Below, in pieces: positions 16,475 to 25,517 of a DNA stretch of 64,000 nt. Made by a program: the position numbers and the translations under genes. Position 1 is the first letter of the stretch, and each line of letters opens with the position of its first letter. Origin of the DNA: JBAQMG01 sp049302575 (lineage in GTDB: Bacteria; Bacillota; Desulfitobacteriia; Desulfitobacteriales; Desulfitobacteriaceae). Where the stretch lies: assembly GCA_049302575.1 (NCBI GenBank), contig JBAQMG010000110.1:1-64000 (forward strand), written 5' to 3'. Below the pieces are notes generated by a model. The model had not been told where the DNA came from. It searched no databases and saw only the letters and a list, made by a program, of their open reading frames with translations.

Positions 16475-17242
16475 ATGCGCAGACGAAGTAGTGAGGACAA
16501 TAACATGCCGTTGATGGAGCATCTTAAAGCGCTGCGCAGGGTATTGATTATCGGAGCTTATGCTGTCGCATTAGGGACTATTATTGGTTGGTTGGTGTCC
16601 GATTGGGCTTTTGCTTACCTCGCACAGCCGATGACGGCTTTAAGCAAGGCTAGTTTTATAACGACTACCCCTATGGAACCTGTCTTAGTTAAGTTGAAAG
16701 TTGCTGCTGTTGTTGGTTTGGTAGTTGCTCTACCAATTCTGGTTTGGCAAATTTGGAGTTTTATTTTACCGGCTCTCAAACATAAAGAACGAAAGTACTT
16801 ATACATAGTTGTACCAAGTTCTATCTTACTGTTTTTAGGGGGAGCGGCTTTTTGCTTTTATTTAGTTATCCCCCTAGGACTTAAATTTTTATTATTTGCT
16901 GGGGGAGAGGCAGTTAAATCCACCCCGTTTGTAACCAAAACGTCTTATATGAGTTTTATTTTGACCTTTTTGATAACTTTTGGCCTCGTTTTCCAACTTC
17001 CGGTCGTGCTTTTAATTTTGATCCAGCTTGGAATTGTGACTCCTCGAACACTTGCCCAAAAACGACGTTGGGCTCTGCTGATTATTATTATTTTAGCGGC
17101 AGTGATCTCTCCGACTCCAGATTTATTTACCCAAGCTTTAATGGTTGCTCCTATGTATTTTCTTTATGAAGTAAGTATTTGGCTCGGTTATCTAGTTGCT
17201 CGTAATAGAAAAAAAACATTGGCTAAGACTGGAGGGGATTAA
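16475..17242 (+). CDS. tatC: Sec-independent protein translocase TatC
   Basis: Six-helix membrane core of the twin-arginine translocase, which exports folded, often cofactor-bearing redox proteins. The 255-residue protein begins with the cytoplasmic MPLMEHLKALRRVL segment that binds signal peptides and contains the conserved FxxP and VISPTPDLFTQ regions. It starts 3 bases after the mqn stop and 2 bases before tatA. Its place between menaquinone and prenyl genes suggests an operon geared to respiratory enzymes. Confidence 0.95.
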   Translation: MRRRSSEDNNMPLMEHLKALRRVLIIGAYAVALGTIIGWLVSDWAFAYLAQPMTALSKASFITTTPMEPVLVKLKVAAVVGLVVALPILVWQIWSFILPALKHKERKYLYIVVPSSILLFLGGAAFCFYLVIPLGLKFLLFAGGEAVKSTPFVTKTSYMSFILTFLITFGLVFQLPVVLLILIQLGIVTPRTLAQKRRWALLIIIILAAVISPTPDLFTQALMVAPMYFLYEVSIWLGYLVARNRKKTLAKTGGD

Positions 17243-17244
17243 AG

Positions 17245-17553
17245 ATGGGTTTTGGAGAAATTATCTTTATTATGGCAATTGCTTTAATTTTATTTGGACC
17301 GGAAGATTTGCCTAAGGTCGCGCGTGCCGTCGGTAAGGTGATCTATGAATTTCGCAAGCTGACCCATGATTTCACAAGGGAATTTGAGAACTTTATTGAA
17401 GCTCCCGAACAAAAAAAACCAGAGAAATGGTCTGAAAGTTTTTCTGAGGCTGATCATTCAGCTGTGGAAAATACTCCAACCCAGACCAAAAACTCTGATC
17501 CCCTAGCGGAACTACCTAAAGATATGGTATCTTATGAAGAAAAGGATGCATGA
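17245..17553 (+). CDS. tatA: Twin-arginine translocase subunit TatA/TatB
   Basis: A 102-residue protein with an N-terminal helix (GFGEIIFIMAIALILFGPED), the FGPxDLP hinge and an amphipathic helix (ARAVGKVIYEFRKLT), followed by an acidic tail. The hinge and the somewhat longer tail fit TatB-like as well as TatA; Firmicutes usually use a single bifunctional TatA. It lies 2 bases after tatC and overlaps the upstream reading frame of the polyprenyl synthase. Confidence 0.9.
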   Translation: MGFGEIIFIMAIALILFGPEDLPKVARAVGKVIYEFRKLTHDFTREFENFIEAPEQKKPEKWSESFSEADHSAVENTPTQTKNSDPLAELPKDMVSYEEKDA

Positions 17554-17566
17554 AGGTGAACCAGCT

Positions 17567-18535
17567 TTGAAACAATTGATGCTTTTTAATAAGATTAATT
17601 CAGACTTACAACGTGTTGAGACGGAACTTCATAAATACGTGCAGACAGATTATCCGATCCTATGTGATTCAGCTGTTCATTTGTTGTCCGCCGGAGGCAA
17701 ACGTTTACGCCCAGCGTTCACTCTTCTGGCTGGAAAGTTTTATGGGTATTCTTTGGAGAAATTGTTACCCGTCGCCATGGCCCTAGAATTAATTCATATG
17801 GCTACTTTGGTGCATGATGACGTAGTTGATGATTCTCAGACCAGACGCGGACGCCCAACAGTAAGAGCTAATTGGGGAAATATTGTTTCCGTACAAACTG
17901 GAGATTATTTATTTGCTAAATCCTTAGAACTCATCTCTCAAATTGACAATCCTGAAGTCTCACGAATTTTGGCTGAAGTTAGTATTGAAATGTGTCAGGG
18001 TGAAATCCAACAAATCAAGAGCGCGTTTGATGTTGAGCAAAATCTTAAACAGTATTATTATCGGATTAAGCGTAAAACTGCTCTTTTGATTGCCGCTAGT
18101 TGTAAATTGGGTGGGTTAGTCTGTGAAGCTTCAAAACGCGACATCTGGGCCTTGGGAGCTTACGGGCATTGCTTGGGGATGGCCTTTCAGATTGTCGACG
18201 ATATTTTGGATATTACTGCCAAACCAACTGAATTCGGGAAGCCTATCGGTGGGGATATTCGGCAGGGCATAATGACCTTGCCGATGATTCTAGGACTAAA
18301 GTTAACACCGCATAGACAAAACTTGGAGGTGTTGCTGGAAAACAAAACCAAGACAGACGATGAAGTTCAAGAGGCAATTAAGCTTATTAAAAAATCAGGA
18401 GCTCTTGAAGAATCGATGCGCTGGGTAGATCTCTATGTGGTGAAAGCCAAAAAACACCTCCAAGGACTTCCGAAGGTTGCCACACGCAAGGCGCTCGAAG
18501 AATTGGCGGAATTTATTCGCATTAGAAAGTTCTAA
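17567..18535 (+). CDS. hepT: Polyprenyl diphosphate synthase (menaquinone side chain)
   Basis: Makes the long-chain isoprenoid diphosphate used for menaquinone. Both Asp-rich motifs are intact: LVHDDVVDDSQTRRG and QIVDDILDITA, with GGKRLRPAF before them. About 322 residues, normal for the family. TTG 17567 is my start because GAAGGTG (17553-17559) lies 7 bases upstream; ATG 17534 would add 11 residues inside tatA. It closes the mqn-tat operon. A second paralogue lies at 42047 on the minus strand. Confidence 0.88.
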   Translation: MKQLMLFNKINSDLQRVETELHKYVQTDYPILCDSAVHLLSAGGKRLRPAFTLLAGKFYGYSLEKLLPVAMALELIHMATLVHDDVVDDSQTRRGRPTVRANWGNIVSVQTGDYLFAKSLELISQIDNPEVSRILAEVSIEMCQGEIQQIKSAFDVEQNLKQYYYRIKRKTALLIAASCKLGGLVCEASKRDIWALGAYGHCLGMAFQIVDDILDITAKPTEFGKPIGGDIRQGIMTLPMILGLKLTPHRQNLEVLLENKTKTDDEVQEAIKLIKKSGALEESMRWVDLYVVKAKKHLQGLPKVATRKALEELAEFIRIRKF

Positions 18536-18564
18536 ACTAAACTAAACTAAACTAAACTAAAGTA
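18533..18564. repeat. Pentanucleotide tandem repeat (ctaaa)n
   Basis: About six copies of ctaaa begin at the stop codon of the polyprenyl synthase and end in ctaaagtaaa. A simple-sequence tract prone to slippage. Confidence 0.85.
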
Positions 18565-18911
18565 AAATTATTAGTTCCAGGCGACCTAGTTCTAAGTAAG
18601 GTTATAATTACCTTTCTTGGACATTACTTTCATGTGATAAATTTCTTTAATAAAAAAGGATACTATGTATTTGTGGCGAATATACTAGCGATAGTTGTTC
18701 TGTTAAAGGGTTATCGATATTTACGGGCTAGAGAATTTACGAGCTAGAGAATGTAGTATATCCAACAAAAAGAGGTATTATTTTTCGCTTATATAATATA
18801 CAATGTTATTAGTCAGGCTAAGGCTATTAAATATATAGGGAGTAATATAATTATGCTTGTGAAAAAGAAGCCGAACACTTATTTTGTGTTCAAGGGGGAG
18901 GGTGACGCTGC
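18536..18911. other. Long leader before the first cytochrome group
   Basis: Apart from the (ctaaa)n tract I see an AT-rich region with two near-copies of 'gagaatttacgag/ctagagaat' (18730-18752) and a TATAAT (18792-18797) without a good -35. No riboswitch was recognised. Confidence 0.4.
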
Positions 18912-20144
18912 TTGAATCTGTCATTTAGGAAAAAAAACATAGTAGGATCATCGGGGGAGGAAATTCCAACCAGCCCAAAACAGGGTAAAAAGGAAAAACC
19001 TTGGCTTGTGATAGCCATAATAGGTGTAGTAGCCATCGCCTTACTCAGCGGAGTTGCTTTAAAAGCTACCTCAACACCACAGTTTTGTTCAAGTTGCCAT
19101 GAAATGAATCCAGAGTTTACGACTTGGCAGGTAACCTCGCACAGTAAGATTGATTGTGTTACGTGTCATATTCCGCCTGGACCCGTTAATTTAGTAAAGC
19201 ACAAGCTTGCTTCTATGCAGCAGTTAGCGGAACATCTTACTGGTAATATTCCACAACCGATTGTGATGAATGAAGTAATTGCCAATTCTGTTTGTGAACA
19301 GTGCCACAGCAGTATGCGAAAAGTAACTCCATCAGGAGACATTCTGATACCGCATGATAAACATTTAGCTCAAGGACTTGCCTGTGTTGCTTGCCATGGT
19401 GGTGTGGCACATGGCTTTGTTGCCGAGCGGAGTTTGACAGGTAAAAAGGACTATGATACTTGGACTATTGCTAAAGCTGATAAAGTAACTAAGTTTGATG
19501 AAACCAAAACGGCTATGGAAGTTTGTTTGGATTGCCATGACCAAGTTAATCAAGGTAAGAAACCTTGGTTAGAAAATGAAGGAGTAGGTAAGACTGAAGA
19601 ACAAAGACTCGCTCAGAGCGAAGAAAATTCTAAGTTGTCTGCTACAACAACTGGTAAATTAAACGGAAACAGTAAAACAGCGGCGACTAAAGCTGGAGAA
19701 ATAACCATGCATCCGCCGACCACAAAATGTTCTGGTTGTCATACGGCTATTCCGACTCCGGATACCCATCGTGATCAGACTTGGGGTACAACACATGGAA
19801 TTACGGCAACAAAGGATGTTAGTAATTGTGCATCGTGCCATTCGCGTCAAAAAGAGCGGGCTCTGGTGACTGCATCTACAAGCGTACAAGATTATGCTAG
19901 AAGTAACAGCTTCTGTGCCGATTGCCATATTAAACGTCCTGTTGGACATTTAGCGGATAAGAAGGCTTGGTTACCGGCTCATAACGTGGTGATCAAGGCT
20001 AAAGGTGCAGGTAACTGTTTGGTTTGCCATGACTTTGAAAAGTCGGCAGGAGATATTAAAAACCAAACAGGAAAAATAACTACTGCGAATCCAGTTTATT
20101 GTAACCAGTGTCACTGGTTTAAGGATGCGAAAGAGATTAACTAA
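18912..20144 (+). CDS. Membrane-anchored decaheme c-type cytochrome (NapC/NirT-like N-terminal part)
   Basis: A 410-residue protein with a short basic N-terminus, one membrane helix (LVIAIIGVVAIALLSGVAL) and an outside domain with ten CXXCH motifs: CSSCH, CVTCH, CEQCH, CVACH, CLDCH, CSGCH, CASCH, CADCH, CLVCH and CNQCH. The first four have the NapC/NirT arrangement (CSSCHEMNPEFTTW, then HSKIDCVTCH), a family that takes electrons from menaquinol; the rest is an extension. It probably passes electrons from the quinone pool to proteins outside the membrane. TTG 18912 has GGGGGAGGGTGA upstream. It has close relatives at 44421 and 45604. Confidence 0.88.
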   Translation: MNLSFRKKNIVGSSGEEIPTSPKQGKKEKPWLVIAIIGVVAIALLSGVALKATSTPQFCSSCHEMNPEFTTWQVTSHSKIDCVTCHIPPGPVNLVKHKLASMQQLAEHLTGNIPQPIVMNEVIANSVCEQCHSSMRKVTPSGDILIPHDKHLAQGLACVACHGGVAHGFVAERSLTGKKDYDTWTIAKADKVTKFDETKTAMEVCLDCHDQVNQGKKPWLENEGVGKTEEQRLAQSEENSKLSATTTGKLNGNSKTAATKAGEITMHPPTTKCSGCHTAIPTPDTHRDQTWGTTHGITATKDVSNCASCHSRQKERALVTASTSVQDYARSNSFCADCHIKRPVGHLADKKAWLPAHNVVIKAKGAGNCLVCHDFEKSAGDIKNQTGKITTANPVYCNQCHWFKDAKEIN

Positions 20145-20213
20145 ATGGGTGTTGTTAAAAAAAAGATTAGCCTTCTAAAAACTATATAATTTGTCTGGAA
20201 CTGTAAAGCTATT

Positions 20214-20258
20214 GGAGAGGTGCCGTTGGGCACCTCTCCCATTGAAGTTGATTTTTTT
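20214..20258 (+). terminator. Hairpin after decaheme cytochrome
   Basis: ggagaggtgcc (20214-20224) pairs perfectly with ggcacctctcc (20229-20239), with a 4-base loop; the T-run follows 11 bases later, so termination may be partial. Confidence 0.55.
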
Positions 20259-20432
20259 AGTTGTTTTCTACAGTTATGATCTTAAATTTGAACAAGCTAG
20301 CCTAGGAAATATTATAATAGGATGAATATCGGGATATATTAAGTCAAATAAAACTGATTTTCTCTTTTAAAGAGGGCAGGGAATATATGTTCGCTAATTT
20401 ACTTATGATTAATAAACTAAGAAGGTGGAGAC

Positions 20433-21479
20433 ATGCCCCAACACTTTAAGTTGTTACATTTAGTTAGGAGTTTGTCACGCCGGAGAAAAATTTATCTTGT
20501 GGCTCTAGTTGTTTTGTTTCTGTGTATCCTTTTTACATTACTTTGGATCAGATTTAACCCAAAAAATCTTCAATCAAATTTTCCGGCTAATAGCGCAGAA
20601 ACACCTCGTTTTTTATACGCGCTTTATGGAGACCATAAAGATGTTCAAGGAACAATAACCAATACTCTATCAGAGCCCTTCAAACGTCCTATGGCGGTTG
20701 TGGTTGCTCCGGATGGACGAATTTTTGTCGCAGATAGCGGTAGATCTCGGATTGAAGTGTTTGGAGCAGACGGCAAAAGACAATTAGTTATTGGTGAAGG
20801 TTCACTGAAATATCCGGTTGCCTTGGCTTATGCTGGTAATAAGCTTTATGTGGCAGACCCTACCCTAATGAAAGTGGCTGTTTTTGACAATCATGGTAAA
20901 GAACTTAAACCACTACTTGATAAGGTGATCGCCAAACCTAGAATTGGAGATAGTGCGGGGAATATTGTTCGTCCCTCGGCTATACAGAGCGGTCCTAATA
21001 ATCTTTTTTATATTACAGATGTCGGAAATCATTCTGTCTGGCTAGTCGATGCTGGTGGTCAGTTTCTTATGCGCATTGCTTCTCAGGGTATTGATGATTC
21101 ATATTTGGAATATCCGGGGGGGGTGTGGGTGGGGAAAAATGGAGATGTTTATGTAGCTGATTCAAATAACGGGCGAGTACAAATCTACAACAAGTATGGG
21201 TTGTTTTTAACAAAAATCGATGGTACCTTTGGTAAATTTGGTCACCTTGCTCTTCCACGTGGTATTGCAGTTTTGCAGAATGAACAGATAATTGTCGTTG
21301 ATACATTGCTACATCGAGTACGTGCATTTGATGCTGTTGGAAACGAACTTTGGTCTATCGGAGGTATGGGTAGTGGAAATGGACTTTTTTATTTTCCGAA
21401 TTCCCTTTGTCTTGATGCAGCGGGCAAAATTTACGTCGCCGATCGAGAAAATAATAGAATAGAAGTATTTGGCTATTAA
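20433..21479 (+). CDS. NHL-repeat beta-propeller protein, membrane-anchored
   Basis: A 348-residue protein with one N-terminal membrane helix (YLVALVVLFLCILFTLLW) and about six NHL blades, seen as repeated strands: IFVADSGRSRIEVF, LYVADPTLMKVAVF, FYITDVGNHSVWLV, VYVADSNNGRVQIY, IIVVDTLLHRVRAF and IYVADRENNRIEVF. Such propellers are protein-interaction platforms and have no heme sites here. Because it sits between two cytochrome genes, and a related gene sits in the same place in the second group (47507), it may scaffold the cytochromes. ATG 20433 has AAGGTGG upstream. Confidence 0.85.
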   Translation: MPQHFKLLHLVRSLSRRRKIYLVALVVLFLCILFTLLWIRFNPKNLQSNFPANSAETPRFLYALYGDHKDVQGTITNTLSEPFKRPMAVVVAPDGRIFVADSGRSRIEVFGADGKRQLVIGEGSLKYPVALAYAGNKLYVADPTLMKVAVFDNHGKELKPLLDKVIAKPRIGDSAGNIVRPSAIQSGPNNLFYITDVGNHSVWLVDAGGQFLMRIASQGIDDSYLEYPGGVWVGKNGDVYVADSNNGRVQIYNKYGLFLTKIDGTFGKFGHLALPRGIAVLQNEQIIVVDTLLHRVRAFDAVGNELWSIGGMGSGNGLFYFPNSLCLDAAGKIYVADRENNRIEVFGY

Positions 21480-21559
21480 GAGCTGCTCTGCTCTCAGGTT
21501 TAATTAAATTATTAGTCTGAATTCACTCAATATCTAACATTTGAAAGAAGAGTTGGACT

Positions 21560-23137
21560 ATGATTTATAATAAAAAAAATATTGGTAATGATCAAAAAAA
21601 TCCTAGCATAAGAACTCAAATACTAAAATCAATTTTTCTGATTTTTGCGCTTAGTTTTACAGTGGTAGCTTTCTCTGGTGCCTCCGTTTTTGCTCAATCT
21701 TCGCCAAAGGTTACAGAATATGGTCCCAGCGGTTTGCAGACAAGTGTTACAAAAGTGGTTTATGCAGTTTTTGATAGTCTAATGGACGAAACTACTCTTA
21801 CTGCCCAAAATTTTAAAGTTTCAGTGAACGGATCAGCCAACACAGTTCAAGGTGGCGTTTATTATGACTCACTCAACAAACATTTAGCTTTTTTCCCGAT
21901 TGACAAATTTGCTGGTAACACTCAATATAATGTAGTTTTGACTACTTCAATAACTGATAAAGACGGTAGACCGTTAGCCGAAAATTTTACTTGGTCTTTC
22001 ACCACTGGACAATACTATAGTCCGCATGATACTTACCTTATGAATACGAATGACTGTAGCATTTGTCATGCTACGCATACCGCTCTTGCACCAAATTTAC
22101 TTAAGCAAGAAGACGAGACTTCTTTGTGTGTGACATGTCATGATGGTACAGGCAGTGTATATAATACGTTATATGGTTTTCAACCTGTTGGTCAAGATTG
22201 GACTACTCATCCTGTGGGTAATACAGGTAACACTAGTAAAAATACAGGGATTAAATGTACGGATTGCCATAATCCACATGAATCTAATGGAAATCCTCCT
22301 ACTGTTCGTAATCAGGTATATTCCGGCCCTTTGGCTGGGGCTAGCGGAGTTGGGGTTAATTGGAATGATGTTCTTCCCGGGGATACACCTCTTGCCCCTC
22401 AGAACTTTTTAAATAAGTCTAGGTCTGAATTAGAAGCAGATATTTGTCTGAAATGCCATTCGAATTACGGGCAGATACCTAATGGCTTAACCAATCAAGC
22501 CGTTGAATTTAATCCAAGGAATTTCTCAACCCATCCAATATATGGTTTGGGAACCAACTCTTATACAATACCTCATACAGTAGATAATGTTGTTTATACA
22601 ACGATGGAGGCGCCCTTTAATCAAACGACTGAGCATACAATATTAAAGTGCACGGATTGTCATGGATCTAATACTACTGCAAGCACTTTTCAGGGATCTA
22701 TTAATGAGCAAAACCTTCATGGCTCTATTAATAAACACATGTTAAAAAAAGACAGTGGTGATAATGGGTTATGCCTTTTATGCCATAGGAAGACTGTTTA
22801 TGTTGATGCTACTCAGGATGCTGAAGGTAGTCATTTTAAGGGTTCGGTTTATAGCTCAGTTTATGCACCTGATTACGACCTTGCTTTTCCCTATAAACCT
22901 GATTTTAAGGGAGCATTGCACCCGAAACATTCTAGTCTAAAATGCTTGGATTGTCATGGAGGTACTCAAAAGACTGGATTAATACATGGGACTAATGCCA
23001 AATATGGGGATCTGGGTTTTGTTAGTGCCAGTCCTACACCTGCTGAGAAAATTAGGTATTTCTTGTTTGGTCCAGGGATCACCGGTCGGAATGATACAGG
23101 CACAACGGCTACTTGTTACACCAGCGGTTGCCATTGA
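21560..23137 (+). CDS. Secreted multiheme cytochrome with N-terminal Ig-like domain
   Basis: A 525-residue exported protein: hydrophobic export segment to about residue 46 (FSGASVFAQS), an SbsA/Big_5-type Ig-like domain (about 47-150, FDSLMDETTLTAQNFKV), then heme-binding parts with seven CXXCH motifs (CSICH, CVTCH, CTDCH, CLKCH, CTDCH, CLLCH, CLDCH) and a final CX4CH (CYTSGCH) at the very C-terminus. CX4CH is a rarer heme-binding variant known from some sulfate reducers and Geobacter proteins. Several motifs are followed by xxH as in doubled-CXXCH proteins. It is likely an outer electron carrier or terminal reductase partner. ATG 21560 has GAAAGAAGAG upstream. Confidence 0.85.
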   Translation: MIYNKKNIGNDQKNPSIRTQILKSIFLIFALSFTVVAFSGASVFAQSSPKVTEYGPSGLQTSVTKVVYAVFDSLMDETTLTAQNFKVSVNGSANTVQGGVYYDSLNKHLAFFPIDKFAGNTQYNVVLTTSITDKDGRPLAENFTWSFTTGQYYSPHDTYLMNTNDCSICHATHTALAPNLLKQEDETSLCVTCHDGTGSVYNTLYGFQPVGQDWTTHPVGNTGNTSKNTGIKCTDCHNPHESNGNPPTVRNQVYSGPLAGASGVGVNWNDVLPGDTPLAPQNFLNKSRSELEADICLKCHSNYGQIPNGLTNQAVEFNPRNFSTHPIYGLGTNSYTIPHTVDNVVYTTMEAPFNQTTEHTILKCTDCHGSNTTASTFQGSINEQNLHGSINKHMLKKDSGDNGLCLLCHRKTVYVDATQDAEGSHFKGSVYSSVYAPDYDLAFPYKPDFKGALHPKHSSLKCLDCHGGTQKTGLIHGTNAKYGDLGFVSASPTPAEKIRYFLFGPGITGRNDTGTTATCYTSGCH

Positions 23138-23147
23138 AAACGATAAT

Positions 23148-23212
23148 ATTCAATGCATATGCATAATGCATAATTAAGAATTAACGGTAGTGCGTGCTTG
23201 ATTATGAATTAC
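23148..23212. repeat. AT-rich palindromic repeat before resB
   Basis: tatgcataatgcataattaag and gattatgaattacat; the upstream 13 codons of the resB frame lie in it, which argues against the early start. Confidence 0.7.
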
Positions 23213-23232
23213 ATAAAAGGAGGGTTTTGTTA

Positions 23233-24543
23233 ATGACAGAGGAGTCTCAACAAGAATCTAGTAAGCTCTGGGCAATTTTTAGTTCGATGAAAACTGGGTT
23301 AGCTCTTTTAGGGATAATTGCTCTTGTCTCGGGAATCGGCACGCTTATTCCACAGGAAGCGCAGGATCCTGAAAAAGCTCAGGCAGTGGGTAAGTTATGG
23401 CAGTCCTTGGGGTTCACCCATCTTTTTAGTACGCCTTGGTTTCGCTTGATCTTGGGGCTACTTTGTTTAAACTTAATTGTTTGTAGTTTACAAAGATTTA
23501 GCGGACTAAGAAGATTAACTTTTAAGCCGCGTATTCCCTTGAAGGTGGCTAGTGTTCCAACAAAAAATCGAGTGGAGATTACAGGTGACACTACTTCCCT
23601 TCATCAAGCTGTGGAGGGAGCCTTAAAAAATAAGTCTTACCGTTTATATACCGAGGACAACGGCGGGATTTGGGGCTTTTATGGTCTCAAACATCGCTGG
23701 GGATATTGGGGCTCTCTAATTACTCACCTTGCTTTTGTAGTCTTAGTACTAGGTGCTTTGTTAGGGACTGTTTTGGGTTTTAAGGGGAATTTAACGGCTG
23801 GTGAGGGTAATACGGTACCTATCAAATCAATACAGCTAACTCGAGGAACGGTAAATCAGGACTTCGATGTTTTTATTAACTCGGCGCAGGATCGAATGTT
23901 GGACAATGGAGAGCGAGATAATTGGTACACAGACATTAGTATTTTAGTAAAAGGAAAAAATGTTGTTAGACAAGTCATTTCTGTAAATCATCCTTTAACT
24001 TATCAAGGGGTAACCTTTTATCAATCTAATTTTTCTAATGCAGCGCGCTTAACTGCTGAGGTCAAAGGTCAGAAAATACCGGTTGTTCTCCAAAATCAGG
24101 GGCAAAATGAATTTATTGCTCCTGGAACCGACCTATATCTTCTTGTAGCGGATATGAGTCCCGATCCTCGTAATCCTGGTATTCTCTTTCAGGTTTTTAA
24201 GGGAAATGACCAAAAACCGATCCAAAGTGGACAACTTACCCCAGGGCAAACCACGGATATCCAAGGGCAATATAAGGTAACTTTCGAGGGTTACTCAGGT
24301 GTTACTGGTCTTCAAGTGAAATCAGATCCTGGAGTGTGGGTAGTATGGCTAGGCTGTTTTCTTTTAGTAGGAGGCTTGCTGTTGGCCTTTTACTGGCAGC
24401 CAATGGTTGTTTCTGGGATAATAACCAAGAATGGCTCTGTAGGTCAGTTGACTTTCGGTGCTGCTACCGGTAAATATGCGGCAAGGGTAAAGGATGAGTT
24501 TGAGGGACTGGTAGAAAATATTAAATTAAATATTAAGGCATAA
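23233..24543 (+). CDS. resB: Cytochrome c biogenesis protein ResB (CcsB-type)
   Basis: One half of the System II heme exporter/lyase, which joins heme to CXXCH outside the membrane. The 436-residue protein has the family's membrane helices (KTGLALLGIIALVSGIGTLI; LILGLLCLNLIVCSL; SLITHLAFVVLVLGALL), a large extracytoplasmic domain and a last helix near residue 375 (VWLGCFLLVGGLLLAFYW). I choose ATG 23233 because AAAGGAGGG stands about 9 bases upstream; the longer frame from 23194 lies in an intergenic repeat. Its placement with resC and cytochromes fits maturation of the many c-hemes encoded here. Confidence 0.92.
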   Translation: MTEESQQESSKLWAIFSSMKTGLALLGIIALVSGIGTLIPQEAQDPEKAQAVGKLWQSLGFTHLFSTPWFRLILGLLCLNLIVCSLQRFSGLRRLTFKPRIPLKVASVPTKNRVEITGDTTSLHQAVEGALKNKSYRLYTEDNGGIWGFYGLKHRWGYWGSLITHLAFVVLVLGALLGTVLGFKGNLTAGEGNTVPIKSIQLTRGTVNQDFDVFINSAQDRMLDNGERDNWYTDISILVKGKNVVRQVISVNHPLTYQGVTFYQSNFSNAARLTAEVKGQKIPVVLQNQGQNEFIAPGTDLYLLVADMSPDPRNPGILFQVFKGNDQKPIQSGQLTPGQTTDIQGQYKVTFEGYSGVTGLQVKSDPGVWVVWLGCFLLVGGLLLAFYWQPMVVSGIITKNGSVGQLTFGAATGKYAARVKDEFEGLVENIKLNIKA

Positions 24544-24602
24544 TGCGCAATGCAGAATTCATAATGCACAAGGAACAATGCTTAATTATGCATTATGAAT
24601 TA
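24541..24602. repeat. AT-rich palindromic repeat between resB and resC
   Basis: aattcataatgcac ... ttaattatgcattatgaatt, the same family as at 12816 and 39743. Confidence 0.7.
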
Positions 24603-24629
24603 ACTAAGTGGGGGAGGTAGTTTATCAAC

Positions 24630-25469
24630 ATGAACTTACAGGGTATCGAAACTTCCATGTTTTACCTGATGTTGGCAGCCTATATTTTGGGTATGGTTTT
24701 TTACTGGGTTTATTTAGGGACAAAAAACGAAATGATCGGACAGTTTGCGACGATTATTACCTTTGCAGGGTTGGTAGGCAACACAGGGGCAATTGTTCTG
24801 CGTACGATTATTGCCCATAGACCACCTCTTTCTAACGGTTACGAGTATATTGTAACGTTCTGCTGGGGGATTGTTGCGGTCTTATTATTTACAGAATTGC
24901 GTTTTAAAATTAAAGCGCTCGGTTCTTTCGTAATGCCAATTCCATTTTTACTTATCATGTTTATTTTAATGGCTATGGGTCCGGAAGAACGGATAGCGGC
25001 AGCTATTCCGCCTGCTCTTAAAAGCCAATGGCTAACTTTTCATGTGATCACAGCCATGTTCTCCTATGGAGCGTTCGCGGTTTCCTTCGGTCTGGGTCTA
25101 ATGTACCTGATTAAAGCTGCTAAGTCTGCCGAAAAGTCGTCAAAGGCTTCGAGAATTCCTCCACTTGAAACGCTTGATGAATTAGCCTATAAAGTCGTCG
25201 GCTTTGCCTTCCCACTCCTGACCCTTTGTATCATTACAGGGGCCATCTGGGCGAATTATGCTTGGGGTACCTACTGGTCGTGGGATCCTAAAGAAACTTG
25301 GTCGCTCATTACTTGGATTATTTATGCTGGTTATTTACACGCTCGTCTAATGTATGGTTGGAAGGGTAAAAGAGCTGCTTGGTTGGCAGTAATCGGGTTT
25401 GTAGCTGTGTTGTTTACTTTTTTTGGGGTAAATTATTTGTTGCCTGGGCTTCATTCTTACGCGTCTTAA
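24630..25469 (+). CDS. resC: Cytochrome c biogenesis protein ResC (CcsA-type)
   Basis: Partner of ResB in System II cytochrome c maturation. A 279-residue membrane protein with the tryptophan-rich WWD-type heme-handling motif (WGTYWSWDPKETWSLI) near residue 214 and conserved histidines in FHVITAMFSYGAF and GYLHARLM. ATG 24630 has GGGGGAGG upstream. It ends 48 bases before the heme operon, so cytochrome maturation and heme synthesis are probably transcribed together. Confidence 0.93.
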   Translation: MNLQGIETSMFYLMLAAYILGMVFYWVYLGTKNEMIGQFATIITFAGLVGNTGAIVLRTIIAHRPPLSNGYEYIVTFCWGIVAVLLFTELRFKIKALGSFVMPIPFLLIMFILMAMGPEERIAAAIPPALKSQWLTFHVITAMFSYGAFAVSFGLGLMYLIKAAKSAEKSSKASRIPPLETLDELAYKVVGFAFPLLTLCIITGAIWANYAWGTYWSWDPKETWSLITWIIYAGYLHARLMYGWKGKRAAWLAVIGFVAVLFTFFGVNYLLPGLHSYAS

Positions 25470-25517
25470 AGGGAAAACGAATAATAGGGATTCTTCAAAG
25501 AAGGTGATTGGCGCTAA

